Assembly (NCBI GenBank): GCA_963798075.1
Contig: CAWCRU010000004.1
Span: 25,702-89,701, forward strand
DNA: 64,000 nt
Direction: 5' to 3'
DNA from: DATAOG01 sp963798075
Lineage (GTDB): Bacteria; Pseudomonadota; Alphaproteobacteria; Geminicoccales; Geminicoccaceae
Shown here: in pieces, positions 10,229-19,523 of the stretch
Layout of the letters: every line of letters begins with the position of its first letter
Numbering within the stretch: the stretch's first letter is position 1
Notes under the pieces: model-generated
What the model was told of the DNA's origin: nothing
What the model saw: only the letters and a program-made list of their open reading frames with translations
Databases searched by the model: none
Position numbers and translations under genes: made by a program

Positions 10229-11152
10229 ATGCTCACGACCTTCGGCGCGCTGGCGCCGGTCTTCCTGCTGATCGCGCTCGGGCGGGTCCTGCGGGCGCGC
10301 GGCTTTCCGGGCGAGGCGTTCTGGCCTGCCGCCGAGCGGCTGGTCTATCACGTGCTGTTCCCGGCGCTCCTGTTGCTGACCAGCGCCACCTCGCAGCTAG
10401 CGGGCTTTCGGGTGCTGCCGCTCGCGATCGCGCTGATCGGCGCGATCCTTATCGTCAGCGCGCTGACCCTGGCACTCCGCCCGTGGCTCGATCTGGACGC
10501 GGCGGGCTTCAGCTCGGTCTTCCAGGGCGCGATCCGCATCAACACCTATGTGGGCCTCGGCAGCGCGGGCACGCTCTACGGCGAGGCCGGCCTCGCGGTC
10601 CTCGGGTTCGTGATCTTCATCGTCGTGACCACGATCAACCTGCTCAGCGTGATCGCCCTGATCCACTACGGCAGGCGGCCCGCCGACCCGCAGAAGGTGT
10701 TCGCCTCGGTCGCGCGCAACCCCTTGATCCTGGCCTGTTTGCTCGGCTTCGCGCTCAACGCGGCGGGCGTCGATCTGGCCGGGATTGCCGGCGACACGCT
10801 GCGGGTCCTGGGCCAGGCGTCGCTGACGCTTGGTCTCTTGTGCGTCGGCGCCAGCCTCGAGCTCGCCCGGGTCGGCCGGAACTGGCCGGCGGCGCTTGCC
10901 ACCTGCGCGCTCAAGCTCCTGCTGTTGCCGGCCGCGACCGGGCTCGCCTGCCGCCTGCTCGGCATCGAGGGACTGACCGCCTCGGTCGCGGTGCTGTTCA
11001 CGGCCGGGCCGATCTCGGCCTCCAGCTACGTGCTCGCCCGCCAGCTCGGCGGCGACGATGCCGCTGGTCCTCACGTTCCTGACGTGATTTCGCCGGCACC
11101 GGGGCCGCGCGGCGGTCTGCGGGGGGTGACCGGCGGCGCCGGCGCTTGCTAG
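10229..11152 (+). CDS. AEC-family (auxin efflux carrier-like) transporter with damaged C-terminus
   Basis: A membrane carrier of the AEC/BART type with about nine hydrophobic helices. It contains NTYVGLGSAGTLYGEAGLA and GPISASSYVLARQLGGD, both typical of bacterial AEC proteins that export or import small organic acids. After the Gly-Gly-Asp near residue 275 the frame departs from the family. The expected last loop and helix are missing, and the final residues MPLVLTFLT appear in another frame, ending at a TGA at 11087. A small deletion plus frame change (or a sequence error) at about 11055 has therefore replaced the last helix with a meaningless tail. The family call is good; function as written is doubtful. 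Confidence 0.75.
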   Translation: MLTTFGALAPVFLLIALGRVLRARGFPGEAFWPAAERLVYHVLFPALLLLTSATSQLAGFRVLPLAIALIGAILIVSALTLALRPWLDLDAAGFSSVFQGAIRINTYVGLGSAGTLYGEAGLAVLGFVIFIVVTTINLLSVIALIHYGRRPADPQKVFASVARNPLILACLLGFALNAAGVDLAGIAGDTLRVLGQASLTLGLLCVGASLELARVGRNWPAALATCALKLLLLPAATGLACRLLGIEGLTASVAVLFTAGPISASSYVLARQLGGDDAAGPHVPDVISPAPGPRGGLRGVTGGAGAC

Positions 11153-11190
11153 TGTGCGCCGCAGGTCAGCGAACCGGAGGTCGGCGACAG

Positions 11191-12807
11191 GTGGGCGGGC
11201 CGCGCAACATCGGCAGTTTCGACTATGTGATCGTCGGCGCCGGCACCGCCGGCTGCGTGCTCGCCAACCGCCTCTCGGCCGACCCCGCGGTCTCGGTCCT
11301 GCTCCTCGAGGCCGGCGGCAAGGACAGCTATCCCTGGATCCACATCCCCGTCGGCTATCTCTACACCCAGAACAACCCGCGCACCGACTGGTGCTTCAAG
11401 ACCGAGGCCGAGGCCGGCCTCGGCGGCCGCAGCCTCAACTATCCACGCGGCAAGGTGCTGGGCGGCTGCTCGTCGATCAACGGCATGATCTACATGCGCG
11501 GCCAAGCGGCGGACTACGACCAGTGGCGCCAGCTGGGCAATCGCGGCTGGGGCTGGGACGACGTCCTGCCCTACTTCAAGAAGTCCGAGGACTACGTCCA
11601 CGGGGCCGACGAGCTGCACGGCGCCGGCGGCGAATGGCGGGTCGAGGAGATGCGCCTCAGCTGGGAGATCCTGGATGCGTTCCGCGCGGCGGCCGCCGAG
11701 GTCGGGATCCCCAGGACCGACGACTTCAACCGCGGCGACAACGAGGGCTGCGGCTACTTCCAGGTCAACCAGAAGCGCGGCGTCCGCTGGAGCACCGCCA
11801 AGGCGTTCCTCAGGCCGGCGCGCGGGCGACCGAACCTCGAGGTCCTGACCGGCACCGAGGCGACCCGGATCGCGCTCGCCGGGCGCCGCGCGGGCGGCCT
11901 CCATTTTCGCCGCCACGGCGGCGACGGCTATGCCGAGGTCAAGGGCGAGCTGATCCTCGCCGCCGGCGCGATCGGCTCGCCGCAGCTTCTGCAGCTCTCG
12001 GGCATCGGCCCCGGCGATCTGCTCAAGGAGCTGGACATCCCGCCGGTCCACCCTCTGGAAGGCGTGGGCGCCAACCTCCAGGACCACCTGCAGTTGCGCC
12101 TGATCTACCGGGTCGAGGGCACCCGCACGCTCAACGAGCAGGCGAGCCGCCGGCTCGCGCGCGCCTGGATGGGCGTCGAATACTTCCTCCGCCGACGCGG
12201 GCCGCTGACCATGGCGCCCTCGCAGCTCGGCGCCTTCGCGCGCTCCGATCCGGCGCGCGCGACCCCCGACCTGCAATACCACATCCAACCCCTCTCGCTG
12301 GACAAGTTCGGCGACCCGCTGCACCCGTTCCCCGCCTTCACCGCCTCGGTCTGCAATCTGCGCCCGCAGAGCCGCGGCGAGGTCCGGATCAAGAGCCCGC
12401 ATCCGGGCGTGCCGCCCGCGATCCGGCCGAACTATCTCAGCGCCGAAGCCGATCGCCTGGTCGCGGCGGCAGCGATCCGGCTGACCCGGCGCATCTGCGC
12501 CGCCCCGGCACTCGCCCGCTTCCGGCCGCAGGAGCTGAGGCCCGGCCCCGAATTCCAGAGCGACGCGGAGCTCGCCCAGGCGGCGAGCGCGATCGGCACG
12601 ACCATCTTCCACCCGGTCGGCACCTGCCGGATGGGCAACGATCAGGGCGCCGTCGTCGATGATCGGCTGCGGCTGCACGGCCTCGCCGGCCTGCGCGTCG
12701 TCGATGCCTCGGTCCTGCCGACGATCACGTCGGGCAACACCAACGCGCCGGTGATCATGATCGCCGAGAAGGCGGCCGACATGATCCGCGCCGACCGGGG
12801 CGCTTGA
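11191..12807 (+). CDS. GMC-family FAD-dependent oxidoreductase (choline dehydrogenase-like)
   Basis: A 538-residue flavoenzyme oxidising an alcohol substrate. The N-terminal FAD-binding motif is DYVIVGAGTAGCVLANRLS. GMC signature 1 is PRGKVLGGCSSINGMIYMRG and signature 2 is GAIGSPQLLQLSGIGPGD. The C-terminal catalytic region has IFHPVGTCRMG (active-site His) and ends SGNTNAPVIMIAEKAADMI. GTG 11191 is chosen because GGAGG lies ten bases upstream and the protein then starts just before the FAD motif. The substrate is uncertain: choline dehydrogenase, alkanol and polyethylene-glycol dehydrogenases share these motifs, and no betaine genes are nearby. Confidence 0.9.
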   Translation: MGGPRNIGSFDYVIVGAGTAGCVLANRLSADPAVSVLLLEAGGKDSYPWIHIPVGYLYTQNNPRTDWCFKTEAEAGLGGRSLNYPRGKVLGGCSSINGMIYMRGQAADYDQWRQLGNRGWGWDDVLPYFKKSEDYVHGADELHGAGGEWRVEEMRLSWEILDAFRAAAAEVGIPRTDDFNRGDNEGCGYFQVNQKRGVRWSTAKAFLRPARGRPNLEVLTGTEATRIALAGRRAGGLHFRRHGGDGYAEVKGELILAAGAIGSPQLLQLSGIGPGDLLKELDIPPVHPLEGVGANLQDHLQLRLIYRVEGTRTLNEQASRRLARAWMGVEYFLRRRGPLTMAPSQLGAFARSDPARATPDLQYHIQPLSLDKFGDPLHPFPAFTASVCNLRPQSRGEVRIKSPHPGVPPAIRPNYLSAEADRLVAAAAIRLTRRICAAPALARFRPQELRPGPEFQSDAELAQAASAIGTTIFHPVGTCRMGNDQGAVVDDRLRLHGLAGLRVVDASVLPTITSGNTNAPVIMIAEKAADMIRADRGA

Positions 12808-12902
12808 ACGGCCGCCCGCGGGTTGCCGCAAGGCGCCCGACGCCCATCTTGTCACTCGGATTGACGCCGGGCGAGCCCCGGTCCATTGGGAGTGCGCCCA
12901 CA

Positions 12903-13553
12903 ATGATCATCGCCTCAAGACCAGCAAGGTCGCCCGCCGGCACATCCCGCCCCGGCGCCACGCCAAGGGCCGCAGCGCGGCTCGCGACCGCGGCGCTGCT
13001 CGCCGCTCTGCTGAGCGCGGCCGCGGCCGGTCCGGCGCTCGCGCAGGCGAGCCAGACGCAGCCGGGCCCCACCCCGGCGCCGGCGGCCCCCGGGAGCGTC
13101 GCCCCGGGCGCCCAGGGCCGCGACGGCAAGGAGTTCCAGGACTGGACCGTGCGCTGCGAGCCCGCCGCCCAAGGCAAGCCGGAATTCTGCGAGATGCGCC
13201 AGCGGATCGTCGACCAGAAAGGCAACCGCGTGCTGCTCGCCGTGATCGGCCGGCTGCCCCAGGGCGACACGCCAGGCATGCTGATCCTGCTGCCGCTCGG
13301 CATTGCCCTGCCCCCCGGCGCCGCCCTCCAGGTCGACGGTGGCGAGCGCCAGCCCGTCCAGGTGGAGCGGTGCGAGAAGGAAGGCTGCCGGATCGAGCTG
13401 CTGCTGAAGCCCGAGCTCGCGGCCGTGCTCAAGGCCGGGACCAAGGCGATCGTCAGCTTCCACATCTTCGACCGCGAGGGCAAGGTGCCGGAGGTCAACG
13501 TGCCGATCTCGCTGCTCGGCTTTTCCGCCGCCCTGGCGGAAGTGATGAAGTAG
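12903..13553 (+). CDS. Invasion-associated locus B (IalB) family periplasmic protein
   Basis: The 216-residue product has a long basic N-region, a hydrophobic stretch (about 27-45) and an Ala-X-Ala cleavage site near residue 47, so it is exported. The mature domain contains FQDWTVRCEP, CEMRQRIVDQKGNRVLLAVIG and a paired Cys segment (VERCEKEGC), the usual IalB pattern. The family is widespread in alphaproteobacteria and first known from Bartonella invasion, but in free-living species its role is unclear. A start in the upstream gene's tail is possible, but ATG 12903 has GGGAG before it and gives a sensible signal peptide. Convergent with cysK. Confidence 0.85.
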   Translation: MIIASRPARSPAGTSRPGATPRAAARLATAALLAALLSAAAAGPALAQASQTQPGPTPAPAAPGSVAPGAQGRDGKEFQDWTVRCEPAAQGKPEFCEMRQRIVDQKGNRVLLAVIGRLPQGDTPGMLILLPLGIALPPGAALQVDGGERQPVQVERCEKEGCRIELLLKPELAAVLKAGTKAIVSFHIFDREGKVPEVNVPISLLGFSAALAEVMK

Positions 13554-13570
13554 GCGCCGGCAGCCGGCTC

Positions 13571-14554
13571 TCACAGTCCCTCGAACAGCGCGGTCGTGAT
13601 GTAGCGCTCGGCGAACGACGGGATGATCACCACCATCAGCTTGCCGGCCATGGCGGGCCGGCTGGCGATCTCGAGACCGGCCGCGAGCGCGGCACCCGAG
13701 GAAATGCCGCTGGGGATGCCCTCGAGCCGGGCGAGCTCGCGCGCCACCGCGAACGCCTGGTCGTTGCCGACCTTGACGATCTCGTCGATCTGGCTGGTGT
13801 CCAGGACCTCGGGGACGAAGCCCGCGCCGATCCCCTGGATCGGATGCGGCCCGGGCTTGCCGCCCGAGAGCACCGGGCTCGCCTCCGGCTCGACCGCGAC
13901 CATGCGCAGACCCGGCCGCCTGGGCTTCAGGACCTGGCCGCAGCCGGTCAGCGTGCCGCCGGTGCCGACCCCTGAGACGATGCAGTCGACCAGGCCTGCG
14001 GTATCGACCCAGATCTCCTCGGCCGTGGTCCGGCGGTGGATCTCGGGATTGGCGGGATTGGTGAACTGGCTCGGCATGAGGGCGCCCGGGATGGTCGCCA
14101 GCAGCTCGTCGGCCCTGGCGAGCGCGCCCTTCATGCCCAGCTCGCGCGGCGTCAGCTCGAGCTCGGCGCCGAGCAAGGCGAGCAGCTTGCGGCGCTCGAC
14201 CGACATCAACTCGGGCATGGTCAGGATCAGCCGGTAGCCGCGCGCGGCGCACACGAACGCAAGCGCAATGCCGGTGTTGCCCGAGGTCGGCTCGACCAGG
14301 ACCGTCTTTGGCCCGAGCTTACCCAGGGCCTCCATCGCTTCGATCATGCTGACCCCGATCCGGTCCTTGACGCTGGCGAGCGGGTTGAAGAACTCGAGCT
14401 TGAGGGTGATCTCGGCGCGCGCGCCATGCGCTGCCGCCAGCCGTGGGATGCGCACCAGCGGCGTGTTGCCGATGGTCTCGGCGATGCTGTCGTAGATCCG
14501 TCCGCGACCCGGTTTGTCCAGCCTGGCGGGCGGGCGGTGTTGGCCCGGCTCCAT
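13571..14554 (-). CDS. cysK: Cysteine synthase (O-acetylserine sulfhydrylase)
   Basis: A 327-residue PLP enzyme that makes cysteine from O-acetylserine and sulfide. The PLP lysine is Lys63 in SVKDRIG. The substrate loop TSGNTGIALA and the phosphate-binding GVGTGGTLTG are intact. The C-terminal region IPSGISSGAALAAGLEIA is typical of CysK. ATG 14554 has AGGAG eight bases upstream; the first 20 residues (to GRGRIYDSI) are a small extension on the usual start. It converges with the IalB gene, with only 17 bases between stop codons. Confidence 0.95.
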   Translation of the reverse strand: MEPGQHRPPARLDKPGRGRIYDSIAETIGNTPLVRIPRLAAAHGARAEITLKLEFFNPLASVKDRIGVSMIEAMEALGKLGPKTVLVEPTSGNTGIALAFVCAARGYRLILTMPELMSVERRKLLALLGAELELTPRELGMKGALARADELLATIPGALMPSQFTNPANPEIHRRTTAEEIWVDTAGLVDCIVSGVGTGGTLTGCGQVLKPRRPGLRMVAVEPEASPVLSGGKPGPHPIQGIGAGFVPEVLDTSQIDEIVKVGNDQAFAVARELARLEGIPSGISSGAALAAGLEIASRPAMAGKLMVVIIPSFAERYITTALFEGL

Positions 14555-14678
14555 GGGCAATGCTCCTGCGATGGCTTGGGTTCGCGCTCGAGCTTGCGCC
14601 AACAGGGCGCCCCGATCAACCAAGCCGGACCCGGCCTCGCGCGGGCCTTCGCTCCAAGGCCCGGTCGCAAACGCGGGG

Positions 14679-15710
14679 CTAGGCAGAGCCTGCCGCGGAC
14701 GACCGCTCGCGCAGCCGCATCGGTGGCGCTGCCGCCGCGGCCGCGGCCGGGAGCGCACCACGCTCACCGAGCCAGGCCTCGGCCGCGCCCCGGCCAAGGT
14801 CGCGCAACTGCACCAGGCGCGGCCAGTCCGGGTCGATCTTGCTGGCCGGATCGAGCCGCGCCAGCACCGGCCCGCCGTCGATCACATGGCGGCGGTGGCG
14901 GGCGAAGCGGCGGCCGCCCGAGCTCAGCCAGCCGAGCGGCGAGCGCGCGCGCCGACGGCGCGCCGCCAGGACCTCGAGCTCGATCGCGAGCGGGCGTCCG
15001 AACACGATCTCGGCCATGCGGTTGCGGATGTCGCGCGCGCTGCGCGGCAGCAGGGTGACGGCGTCCGGGTTGATCTGGACCAGCAAGAGGTCGCGCGCCC
15101 GGCAGTGCTCGACCAGGGCGCAAAGCGGCGGGTTGCTGACGAAACCGCCATCCCAATAGGCTTCGCCCTCGATCGTCACGGCCTGGTGCATCTGCGGCAG
15201 GCAGGCAGACGCCAGCACCACGTCGGTGGAGAGCTCGGGGCTCCGGAAGATCCGCGCCCGCCCGGTGCGCAGGTTGGTAGCCGCGATGAACAGCTTGAGG
15301 GTCCGCTCGCCGCGCAGCCGCTCGAGGTCGACGAGCTCGCCCACGATCCGGCGCATGGGATTGAGGGCGAGCGGGTTGAGCTGGTAGGGCGAGAGCAGCT
15401 GGGCCGTGAAGTCGGCCGCCATCTGGGTCATGCCGCCGGCGCGCAGCGGGCTGAAGCGGGCGAGGGCCGCGATCTCCCGCCAGAGCGTGGCGAGCGCCTG
15501 ACGGGCGCCCGCGGCACCGCCGGCGAGCCAGCCCGAGGCCAGCACCACCGCATTCAAGGCGCCGGCCGACGTGCCGCTGATCCCCTCGAGAGCGAAGCGC
15601 TCGTCCTCGAGCAGGCGATCGAGGACGCCCCAGGTGAACGCCCCGTGGGCGCCGCCGCCCTGGAGCGCGAGGTTGAGCGTCGGCAGCCGGCGCCTGCGCC
15701 GCCATCCCAC
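14679..15710 (-). CDS. Patatin-like phospholipase (RssA type)
   Basis: The product is a patatin-family serine lipase of about 343 residues. The oxyanion motif is QGGGAHGAF (residues 17-25), the nucleophile motif is GTSAG (Ser48), and the DGG Asp of the catalytic dyad is in AYWDGGFVSNPPL. These enzymes hydrolyse acyl chains of phospholipids or storage lipids. The N-terminus is uncertain. No in-frame ATG precedes the motif, so GTG 15710 is used; an ATG with a good CAGGAG site at 15736 is out of frame by one base, so a sequence error near 15720 is possible. The C-terminal 60 residues are basic and alanine-rich. Confidence 0.85.
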   Translation of the reverse strand: MGWRRRRRLPTLNLALQGGGAHGAFTWGVLDRLLEDERFALEGISGTSAGALNAVVLASGWLAGGAAGARQALATLWREIAALARFSPLRAGGMTQMAADFTAQLLSPYQLNPLALNPMRRIVGELVDLERLRGERTLKLFIAATNLRTGRARIFRSPELSTDVVLASACLPQMHQAVTIEGEAYWDGGFVSNPPLCALVEHCRARDLLLVQINPDAVTLLPRSARDIRNRMAEIVFGRPLAIELEVLAARRRRARSPLGWLSSGGRRFARHRRHVIDGGPVLARLDPASKIDPDWPRLVQLRDLGRGAAEAWLGERGALPAAAAAAAPPMRLRERSSAAGSA

Positions 15711-16026
15711 CCAGCCCGTGGCCGGCCCTGCGCCATGCTCGCTCCTGCCCCCTTGCCCGCACTCCGCCGCGCGGCCGCATGCTAGCGCTCGAGCCGTTAA
15801 CAAGCTGGCTGGCCCGAACGATCGCAGGCGGGGTGGCCATCGCAGGCGGGGGTGGTCCGGTCGCAATCGCCGTGCCAGATTACCGGCTTGCGCGCGCGTC
15901 CGGGCAAGCCTTCACGCTTTCTAGCGGGGCTCGAGGGTAGGGTTCGCGCATGATTGGCTGCGGGTTCGCGTGGCGCCGGTCGCGGCATCGGGTGGACCCG
16001 CTCATCAACGGCTGCAGGACGCCGCC
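15711..16026. other. Divergent intergenic region (patatin / malonyl-CoA decarboxylase)
   Basis: No gene is supported here. It should hold promoters for both divergent neighbours. It also contains a tandem direct repeat (see the separate entry). Confidence 0.5.
15821..15858. repeat. Tandem direct repeat, two copies of about 18-20 bp
   Basis: ATCGCAGGCGGGGTGG is followed immediately by ATCGCAGGCGGGGGTGG, differing by one G. It lies in the divergent promoter region and could be a doubled regulator site or simple slippage. Confidence 0.5.
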
Positions 16027-17604
16027 ATGACCGAGGCCCCAGGCCATTCGTCCGCATCCCATCCGGCGCTCGCCGCCGCCCCCCCGCCGGGGAGCGACCC
16101 GACGGCCGCCGCGGCGCCCGCCGAAGCCGAGCCCGACCTCTCCTCCATCGTCGGCCGCACCCTCGGGCGCTGGAGCCGGGCGCTGCGCGAGATCGCCGCC
16201 GGCACCCTGATGCCGTTCGGCGGCAGCGACGATCCCGACCTCCCGGCCGAGCAGGCCGAACGCCTCGCGACCGAGATGCGCGCCTGCCTGGAGGCGCGCG
16301 GCGGCGAGGTCCTGGCGCGGGCGCAGGCGGCCGGCATCGCCTCGGTCTATCTCGGCCTCAGCCCGACCGGTCGCGCCCGCTTCTTCGGCCTGCTGGCGCA
16401 GCAGTTCGGGGTCGAGCGGGCCGGCGTCGAGCAGGCGATCGAGTCCTACCGGACGGCCGTCGACGAGCCCGCCAGGCTCAAAGCCGAGCGCGCCTTGCGG
16501 CGCTCCCTGGTGACCCCGGGCATGCGCCTGTTGACCAAGTTCAACGCCCTGCCCGAAGGCATGGAGTTCCTGGTCGACATGCGCGCCGACCTGCTGGCGC
16601 TGGCGAGCGCCGATCCGCAGCTCAAGGCGCTCGACGAGGACTTCCGGCACGTGCTCGCCACCTGGTGCGACGTGGGCTTTCTCACGCTCCAGCGGCTGAC
16701 CTGGGAGACGCCGGCAGCCCTGCTCGAGAAGATCATCGAGTACGAGGCCGTGCACGAGATCCGCTCCTGGCGCGATCTGCGCCATCGGCTCGACGGCGAT
16801 CGCCGCTGCTATGCGTTTTTCCACCCGTCGCTGCCCAAGGAGCCGCTGATCTTTCTCCAGGTCGCTCTGGTCGAGGGCCTGGCCGGGCAGATCGAGCCGC
16901 TCCTGGACGAGAACGGCCCGGGGCTCGATCCCAAGCGGGCCGACAGCGCCATCTTCTACTCGATCACCAATACGCTCTATGGCCTGCGCGGCATCAGCTT
17001 CGGCAATTTCCTGATCAAGCGGGTGGTCGACGATCTCGCCCACGATCTGCCGAACCTCAAGCAGTTCGCGACCCTGTCGCCGATGCCGGGCCTGCTCGCC
17101 TGGCTCGGGCGGCAGCCGGAGGATGCCTGGCTCGACGCCCGGCAACGCCGCGCGCTCGCGGCGAGCGACGGCGCCCAGGCGCAAGGCGATCTGGCCGCGG
17201 TGCTCGGGCAAGGAGGCTGGCTCGAGCATCCCGAGCTGGTCGCGGCCCTCGAGGCGCCTCTGATCCGGGCCGCTGCCCGCTACCTGGTCGAGCGCGACGA
17301 CGCCGGCCTGCCGCTCGACGCGGTCGCCCGCTTCCACCTCGGCAACGGCGCCCGGATCGAGCGCCTCAACTGGCTCGCCGACAACGGCAGCCGCCGTCTC
17401 AAGCAGTCGGCCGGCGTGATGGTGAACTATCTCTACCAGCCGGCGGAAATCGAGCCCAATCACGAGGCGTTCGCCAGCCGGCGGCTGATCACCGTCGCGC
17501 CCGAGATCAACGAGCTGCTGAAGGGCGCGCCGGACGCGACCGCGGCCCTGGTCCAGATCAGCCGCCGCGGCGGTCGCCTGGGCCGCATGATCGGGCGCGC
17601 CTGA
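16027..17604 (+). CDS. Malonyl-CoA decarboxylase
   Basis: A 525-residue enzyme converting malonyl-CoA to acetyl-CoA and CO2. The N-terminal helical domain (to about 220) is followed by the catalytic acetyltransferase-like fold. Family-specific segments are WRDLRHRLDGDRRCYAFFHP, SITNTLYGLRGISFGNFLIK and LKQFATLSPMPGL. A proline/alanine-rich N-terminal tail of about 35 residues is extra. ATG 16027 is followed directly by this tail; a weak purine-rich stretch precedes it. There is no matB/matC (malonyl-CoA synthetase, malonate transporter) nearby, so it may serve fatty-acid turnover rather than malonate utilisation. Confidence 0.9.
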   Translation: MTEAPGHSSASHPALAAAPPPGSDPTAAAAPAEAEPDLSSIVGRTLGRWSRALREIAAGTLMPFGGSDDPDLPAEQAERLATEMRACLEARGGEVLARAQAAGIASVYLGLSPTGRARFFGLLAQQFGVERAGVEQAIESYRTAVDEPARLKAERALRRSLVTPGMRLLTKFNALPEGMEFLVDMRADLLALASADPQLKALDEDFRHVLATWCDVGFLTLQRLTWETPAALLEKIIEYEAVHEIRSWRDLRHRLDGDRRCYAFFHPSLPKEPLIFLQVALVEGLAGQIEPLLDENGPGLDPKRADSAIFYSITNTLYGLRGISFGNFLIKRVVDDLAHDLPNLKQFATLSPMPGLLAWLGRQPEDAWLDARQRRALAASDGAQAQGDLAAVLGQGGWLEHPELVAALEAPLIRAAARYLVERDDAGLPLDAVARFHLGNGARIERLNWLADNGSRRLKQSAGVMVNYLYQPAEIEPNHEAFASRRLITVAPEINELLKGAPDATAALVQISRRGGRLGRMIGRA

Positions 17605-17810
17605 TCCGGCCGTGCGCCGGCAGCACCATCGAAGCGCCCCGCGCCGCCCGGGCGTCCAGGCTGGCCGGGCCTGCAAGCCATGCCGCCGCAATCGAACCGC
17701 TGCGACATTTAGCTTGACGCGCCCCGATCGGGCGCGATGATCTCCAGTCGAGTTGGCAAGTCTCAGCTTGCGCAATACGAGAGCTGGATCGAGCAGCGGA
17801 TTTGTGGGTC

Positions 17811-19523
17811 ATGGGCGATCGAAAGCGAGCGCATCCAGTCCAAAGCGATTGGCGGATCTGTGCGCTACTGGCGGCCGCGGTCGCGGGACTGTACGCGACT
17901 ACAGCGGCGGCGCTGCCGCCGGGCCGGCCGATGGTAGCGGGCGCAGGCGTGATCAGGGTCGCGGACCCAACGGCGCCGGCGCCGGACCCGGCAGCGCCGG
18001 GCGACGCGGCGCGAGCGCCCTTTGCCGAGCTCAACGCGGCGCTGGCCGCCGCCCGCGCCCGGCTCCAGGAGCTCTCCAAGGCTGCCGCGGTGGCGGCGAC
18101 GATGGGCCAGGCGCGCCAGGAGCTGAGCACGCTCCGGCAGGAGAATGAACGCCTGCGCGCCGAAGCCGCGGATCTCCAGCAGGGAAGCCAGGACGCCCAG
18201 GCGCGGGTCGCCGAGCTGAGCAAGACGGCGGCGGACGCGGCCGCCGACGCCAAGCGCATCGAAAAGGAGCTCGTCACGATGCGCTGGCAGAATGCCCAAC
18301 TCGCTACCAGCCTCGCCCGCGCCGAGGCGGCGCGGGACCAGAGCGCCGCCGCGGCGCAAAAGAGTGACCAGGCCTTGGCGGCCAAGGTCGACACGCTGGC
18401 CAGGTCGGCCGAGCAGTCGGCAACCGAGATCACGCGTCTGCGCACCGCGCTTGCCGGCGCCGAGCAGCGGCTCGAGACCGCGACCGGCGCGCGCAGCGAG
18501 GCCGAGGCGCGGGTCGCCGAGCTGCAGGCGAAGGCCCAGAGCGCCGAGACCAAAAGCGCCGGTCTCGACCAGCAGCTGACGACCCTGCAAAGCCAGCTCG
18601 CCGAGGCCCGCGGCGAGCGAGACGAGGCCCGCGGGCAGGCCGCCCAAGCCGCGCCCGAGGCCGATCGGCTGCGCGCGGCTCTGGCCTCGGCCCAGGCCGA
18701 GCTCGGGGAGGCAAGGCGCGGCAAGCACGATCTGGAGCAGGAAGTGGCCCAATTGCGGGCGGCCGCGGGCTCGGCCGCCGACGCCGCCCGCCAGAACCTG
18801 CTGGCGGTCGAAGCCCGGATCAAGGAGCTCAATGCAGCGCTCGTCGTCGACATGCCGGCGGCCGGCGATGCCGCGCTCGACCGCGGTGCGGCGGACATGC
18901 CGAAGACCATCCCTGCCGCCGCTCCCGCCGCCGGCATTTCGAGCGGCGCCGCGCCGGGGCCCGGCGCCCCGTCGCCGCCGCCGGTCGCCCGCGCGGCAGC
19001 CCCTGCGGCCCAGAGCGCGGCGGTCGGTGCCGATCTCGATCTGATCAAGTCGGCGGCCGCCGGCCAGGCGCCGGCGAACGGGGACCTCGCGCGCCTGACC
19101 GCCGCTCTACCGCTCGAGCAGCGCCTGCAGGTGCAAGGCCTGCTGGTCGATCTCGGCGCCAAGGTCGGCCCGCAGGGGCTCGCGCTCACGGTCCCGGGCG
19201 AGGGCCTGTTCGCGATCAACAGCGACCAGATCGAGCCGAGCGCCAACGACACCCTTGCCAAGGTGGCGGAACTGATCAACGCCTACGACGGGCATCCGGT
19301 GCGGATCATCGGCTACACCGATGCGATCGGCGAGGCGTCCTACAACAAGACGCTCTCGCAGCGGCGCGCCCAGCTGGTCAAGCAGTTCTTCGTCGACAAC
19401 TTCGAGATCGACGGCAAGCGCCTGTCGATCGAAGGCCGCGGCGAGGACGAGCCGATCGGGTCCAACGACACGGTGGCCGGGCGCCAGGCCAACCGGCGCG
19501 TCGAGGTTCTGATTCTGGACTGA
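17811..19523 (+). CDS. OmpA-family envelope protein with long coiled coil
   Basis: This 570-residue exported protein starts with a signal/anchor helix (about 17-37). A very long alanine/glutamate/leucine-rich coiled coil (about 70-350) follows, then an Ala/Pro-rich linker and a C-terminal OmpA peptidoglycan-binding domain (about 455-570). The OmpA motif is IIGYTDAIGEASYNKTLSQR followed by RGEDEPIG and ANRRVEVLI, including the Asp and Arg that bind diaminopimelate. It probably spans the periplasm and tethers a membrane component to peptidoglycan. The start is uncertain: ATG 17811 lacks a strong ribosome-binding site, and TTG 17802 is in frame. Confidence 0.85.
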   Translation: MGDRKRAHPVQSDWRICALLAAAVAGLYATTAAALPPGRPMVAGAGVIRVADPTAPAPDPAAPGDAARAPFAELNAALAAARARLQELSKAAAVAATMGQARQELSTLRQENERLRAEAADLQQGSQDAQARVAELSKTAADAAADAKRIEKELVTMRWQNAQLATSLARAEAARDQSAAAAQKSDQALAAKVDTLARSAEQSATEITRLRTALAGAEQRLETATGARSEAEARVAELQAKAQSAETKSAGLDQQLTTLQSQLAEARGERDEARGQAAQAAPEADRLRAALASAQAELGEARRGKHDLEQEVAQLRAAAGSAADAARQNLLAVEARIKELNAALVVDMPAAGDAALDRGAADMPKTIPAAAPAAGISSGAAPGPGAPSPPPVARAAAPAAQSAAVGADLDLIKSAAAGQAPANGDLARLTAALPLEQRLQVQGLLVDLGAKVGPQGLALTVPGEGLFAINSDQIEPSANDTLAKVAELINAYDGHPVRIIGYTDAIGEASYNKTLSQRRAQLVKQFFVDNFEIDGKRLSIEGRGEDEPIGSNDTVAGRQANRRVEVLILD

